Assembly (NCBI RefSeq): GCF_047663525.1
Contig: NC_092593.1
Span: forward strand, 31,212,501-31,276,500
DNA length: 64,000 nt
Direction of reading: 5' to 3'
Origin: Anas platyrhynchos
Lineage: Eukaryota; Chordata; Aves; Anseriformes; Anatidae
The notes under the pieces are model-generated. The model saw nothing but the letters and a program-made list of their open reading frames with translations, made no database searches and was not told where the DNA came from. This document shows positions 59,801-64,000 of this stretch, piece after piece. Made by a program: the position numbers and the translations under genes. The number at the start of each line of letters is the position of its first letter. The stretch's first letter is position 1.

Positions 59801-62800
59801 GCAGAAGGGGAGCTTTTAAACAGGAAACACTTCTAGATTTGGATGGAAATCTGGACTCTGACTTAGAAATATTCAAGAGTTTCCCACTGCTCACCCCAAC
59901 AACCACAAGTCTTCACCGAAGATGTATGGAAGGCAGAGTGGGGCTCTGTGGAACATTTTAAAGCTGCTTCATGCTGCCAAGCAGCTTGTGTGGTCCTGCT
60001 CAGGGATGTTCTCAAGGAGACGTTACCTGCCTTAGGTCAGGTGTGCAAGGAGGTTAAAAGGGAACACCTTCCACTCTTGGTCCAGGTCTTGGTGAAATCT
60101 GCTCCCCTGAATTTCTAAGAATAACCTCTATTTCTCTTTACACATACACTGCCCACAGCTGAAAGAATCACAGACAGTTCCTGCATTTACCTGCTGGTCT
60201 TTCTCCAGCCTTGAGAAAAAAATTCCCCAAGAAAACTCAGCTAAAACAGGCCAAGCACAACGCCATACCTTGTCATGGAGCTCTGCTGTGATGATCATGC
60301 TCTGCTTCATGTTTCTTTTAGCCCAGACTGCAGCCAACTTGACCAGTCCACAAAGAGCTAGGAGCCATCTCCTCTAATATTTAGGGCCACCAGACTCCGG
60401 AGCATAATGTGTTTCTTGCAAGCAGTTCTCCACGACGACAGTCTTGGGAAGAAAAGCAGAAGTCACAAGGCTTATTCCCCATCTCCCTCATGTCCACCTA
60501 ACTCAAGTCTTGGAGTTTCTGCAAGCACCTTGCTGGTAATAAATCCTTTCTCATGCATCCTTTTCATGCTAGCGCCCTCAGGCAATGCAGAGTGGAAAGA
60601 GTAAGGTTTCAGGCTCAGTACCAAGGAATTCCTCTTTTCAAAAGGCCAGACACAACAGCTGGGAAATTTTGGGTTATTGCTGCTTTGTGTCAGCTCTTAC
60701 CCACTCCTGGAGGGGGCTGTAATTTCTGAAGTTTAACAGCATTTGAACCAGGCCGAGCGATCTTTGAATTATTTTTTGGCTGACATTTCACAGAGGAGTG
60801 AGTGTGTGTACTAACACATATCTGCGTGTGTATTTTATATCTGTATGTATACACACATGCCTCGGGGGAAGGCAGGCGGGTAACTCAGCACGTCTAGCCT
60901 TCAAAATGCTGATTCAGGAGCCTGGAAGCTGCCCCCAAGTTGCTGTTTTTCCAGACCCTGGCTAGTTTTCAGCCAAGCTGAGCCCAGGGGTACTTGAGAT
61001 ATCTGTTTAGGGTGAGGGTCCAGCCTGAAAAGTAGCAGCTGCTAGCAGCACTGCTGGGCTGTAATGATTAACAGATTTGTTTTTGTGGTGTCCACATTCC
61101 CAGTGCTTCCCCTGCCTTACCCCACTCTCAGGGAGCTGTCTCCTCCTCCTCCTCACACACACGCCGAGCCCCTCGGGGGATGCACATTTCTGTGGGCAGC
61201 AGCAGTGGAGACACCATAGCGCCCACCAGGAGCAATGAAATGGTGACGTTTTGGCTGGTGCCTACAGCGGTAGTGTGGCTACACACACAAACCCACAGTC
61301 ATCCCTTTCCCCAGACTGTTTTTCGAGACACAAAAGAAGGAATCTCCTCATTTTCAGGAAAGGCAAACAGAGCTGTTTGAACATTTTCCCCCCCTTTATG
61401 CCCCGAATACTTTGCTTTCATGAGTCCTCTGAGCCTGAGGAGGAACATCTCCTCCTCCCACCTACCTGGCCCCAAAAATGCAGGTGGTGGGGACTTTTCT
61501 TGCTGCTTGCCTCGGGGGGGATTCGCTAGGGGAAGCACTGGTGGGGATCTCGGTGGGGCTGTGCAGCAAGGCACCGGCGCTGGCTGCCTCCCTCCCTCAC
61601 GCGGGGATCAAGAGTCTGCTGAGAAAAAGCAGATAGGGTTTCACACAATGCAAAGCACATGTACAAGTAACTAAAGCTGCGTAAGCACTTTTCTTTCCGA
61701 TGGAAACGGTCCAACGTATGTTTCGAAAGAATGCGAAAACGTTCCCCCTCCTCTCTCGCCTGCCGCCGACGGATCCGGCCTGATGGGGACAATCCCCTCG
61801 GACGCTCTTTTCGGAGAGGGATTTAAGGCTTGGGAAGGGGCACGGATGACAAGGCTGGGAATTCGTGCCCTAAGTGCCCTAAGTAGCAGAATAAGCCCTT
61901 AGAAAAAGTCTTATCAGCTGAGGAAAACACCTCAGGTTAAACATACATTATTGCTGTGAGAAAACGTGCTCAAGCACTCGCGTCCAGTGAGAAGGGACAC
62001 GTTTGGGGTTTTTCCCTCTCCGCGTTTAAGCGCTGTCAGATGTTTGCATCCTTCCCAGGCAATTCGGCTTTTTGGGGCATCCCCTCCTCCTTCAGGAATG
62101 TCCATGCAAAAGGAAGTTTCTCTGTGGGAAGCAGTTTGTCTCAATGTCATTTTTCATGGGGGAAGGGAGGAAAGAACCAAACATTTCTGACCAGCTGCTT
62201 TGTGCATATATAGGCTGCTGCAGAGAGCTCCCAAAAACAGAGCTCAACGGGGAGAAGGCAAAGACAACGTGTGGTAGGCAACCTGGATGGCCTTCTCATG
62301 GCCAGGAATTGCTGTTGCAGGAACCCCCGGGGTACAGGGCCATGTTTTGAGTTCAGATCATCTTTCTCAGCACGAAGGACAACCAAGTGCACCAAGTCGG
62401 AGGCACTGAGGAATGGTGCCCAGTGAACATGAAGCCACCATGCCCTGCTGAAGCCCTGCAGCCATTTCGACATCCCGTGATGGTCGATTCCAGATCATCC
62501 ACCTCTTGTGTGTGATGGATGTGTACGACATGCTCGTGTCCTGGTTCCTGCCCCGCATATCCCAGCACAGAGCTGAGTCATCCGAGACAGACCTAGGGGA
62601 GACGAGTTCCACTTGAACTCCACAAGTATCCGCTGAATTATCATTATTCTTCATAAAAATAAAAAACCTCCTCTTCCAAACACTGCATATGCTTAGTCAC
62701 GGGGAAGGAATGATAAACTTCCAGTGTTTCTGGTGGGTCACCACATTCGTTTGCAGGCTCTCCCAAACCATCGTGAAGAAACGCCACCAAAGGTCTGTAC

Positions 62801-64000
62801 GCAGGTCCTGTTACGGGCATTTTATTTCCCATAAAGATTTAACCAATAACCCTGCAGATCCATTTCCACGTTAGACTGAAACCTATAGGTTTCACGGGAG
62901 ATTAAGTTCCCAAAATGTCTCCGTTTGAAAGACAGACGGCGGAGGTGAAGGGAAGAAATAAACGTTTGGGCCTTATTCCCGGTGAATGTCAGCTTAACTG
63001 CGTTGTGTGTTTGTGTCTATTTATACCCACGGAGGATCTAAAATTACAGCTTTAAGCAGGAAGCTAAACCAAGAGTTTTAACAAGTCTGAGCAGTTTAAT
63101 TTAATGCTGTGGAGCAGGGGGGGCACTTCTGATACGAGCTGGGGAGGAGGGCTAGGCCTGACAAACCGTAACAGGAGACAATTTTCACCTTATTAGCCAC
63201 CTGATGAAAACCAAGCCTTTTTAAATACTCCTCAGGACAGAAGCCACAAAATGTTATTAAGGCTGGGAAAGCTTTTCTGGAGTCGGTTAGAGAGGGGTGA
63301 GACAGAGGCACAAGTCCAGGAATCCTGAGCAACTTACCGTGTGGGGGAAACTGAGGCAGACAGCTGCAAAAATTACTTCCTACAGCCCCACAGCAGGCCA
63401 GGAGCAGGAGCGTAGAGGAAATCCTCGTCTGCTGGGTCCCCACGGGCACACAAACGCTGAGGCTGTGGTTATAGGTGGCCTGCAGGAAAGAGCATAGCAT
63501 CGTTTTTACAGGAGTGTTTTTTGCTGGAATCAGTCCTCCCTCCGCGACAGCTCTGTCCCTGCAAGCTTTGTATGAACGTGAACTCAGCACACAACCCTGT
63601 GGTACAGAAGGAAAAAAAAAAAAACACACCTTTTTGCAGTAGCTCACATCCAAATTTCAGACTCTGTTTTGTTATTATTCCCAGCAGCTCTGCCTGGAAA
63701 CCCAAGTGAGCGGTCCCAGACTGTGGGGATGACCACACAAGCAAACTTCCAGGACAAAATTCCAGTCCGTCCCGTACGTTTTGGGAGAGGCTGCAAAAGC
63801 ACAAGAGCCCTTTTCTCTCTGTGGTGTCACAGCGTGCTCCTGAAGCACACCGGGAACTAACGCAACCCTTGGGCATGGATTTCCTTGAAAACCTGGCCCC
63901 TTAGGTTTTATTTGCCTTTTTAGCAGGGTAGACAGCAAACAGCACCCTTCACAATGCTGTCCCATTTGAAAGCGATGTGTAAAGAGTTCATAAATGATCA
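56809..64000. other. Gene desert interval to window end
   Basis: No coding exon, RNA gene or clear transposable element was recognised. Minor simple sequence is present (TA run near 58571-58584, GT- and CA-rich patches near 60800-60860 and 61150). Some CpG-containing sequence lies around 61740-61810 without an associated gene. Confidence 0.45.

Noticed and set aside
36980-64000. Expected neighbour gene FN1
   Set aside because: Mammalian synteny suggests FN1 lies beyond MREG on this side, but no fibronectin exon or signal peptide was recognised within the window.

Overview
The window is nuclear DNA from a bird. The evidence is a five-exon interferon-lambda gene of avian type, a complete melanoregulin gene, 3'-end fragments and decayed reverse-transcriptase remnants of CR1-type LINEs, and a solo endogenous-retrovirus LTR. 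Introns are short, and CpG-rich sequence covers the gene starts. The species cannot be fixed from the sequence alone. The IFN-lambda protein, compared from memory, seems clearly different from the chicken one.

The left third (about 1.9-22.5 kb) holds three complete protein-coding genes. On the minus strand, interferon lambda (coding exons 3377 to 2285) encodes a 185-residue secreted antiviral cytokine. It has IRF/ISRE motifs and a TATA-like box upstream and AU-rich elements in its 3' UTR. Also on the minus strand is a class I SAM-dependent methyltransferase of the Methyltransf_11 type (9364 to 7326, six exons, 271 residues) with no assured substrate or symbol. On the plus strand, MREG (melanoregulin; 12010 to 21355, five exons, 208 residues) starts in a CpG island, about 2.6 kb away and divergent from the methyltransferase. 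Between IFNL and the methyltransferase (4.4-6.3 kb) lies GC-rich DNA. It carries a second ISRE plus NF-kappaB cluster, a good minus-strand poly(A) signal and plausible splice sites. It could be a distal IFNL enhancer or an unannotated interferon-responsive transcript.

The right two thirds (22.5-64 kb) look like a gene desert downstream of MREG. I found no conserved multi-exon gene there. By mammalian gene order this side should face FN1, but that is outside knowledge and is not visible here. The most distinctive object is a 1,709-bp solo LTR (35266-36974, minus orientation) with perfect 5-bp target-site duplications (GTGCA). Its body carries a 42-copy 11/13-bp minisatellite and a triplicated 42-bp unit. 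The desert also contains CR1/L3-type LINE remnants, simple repeats and two weak exon-like segments (40409-40531 and 41144-41323). No tRNA, rRNA or CRISPR array was seen.

The three genes do not form one pathway. IFNL is a virus-induced epithelial cytokine, MREG acts in lysosome-related organelle (melanosome) transport, and the methyltransferase is a probable small-molecule enzyme. No undescribed multi-gene system is evident. The best leads are the distal ISRE/kappaB cluster with its possible transcript, the uncharacterised methyltransferase, and the minisatellite-bearing LTR.
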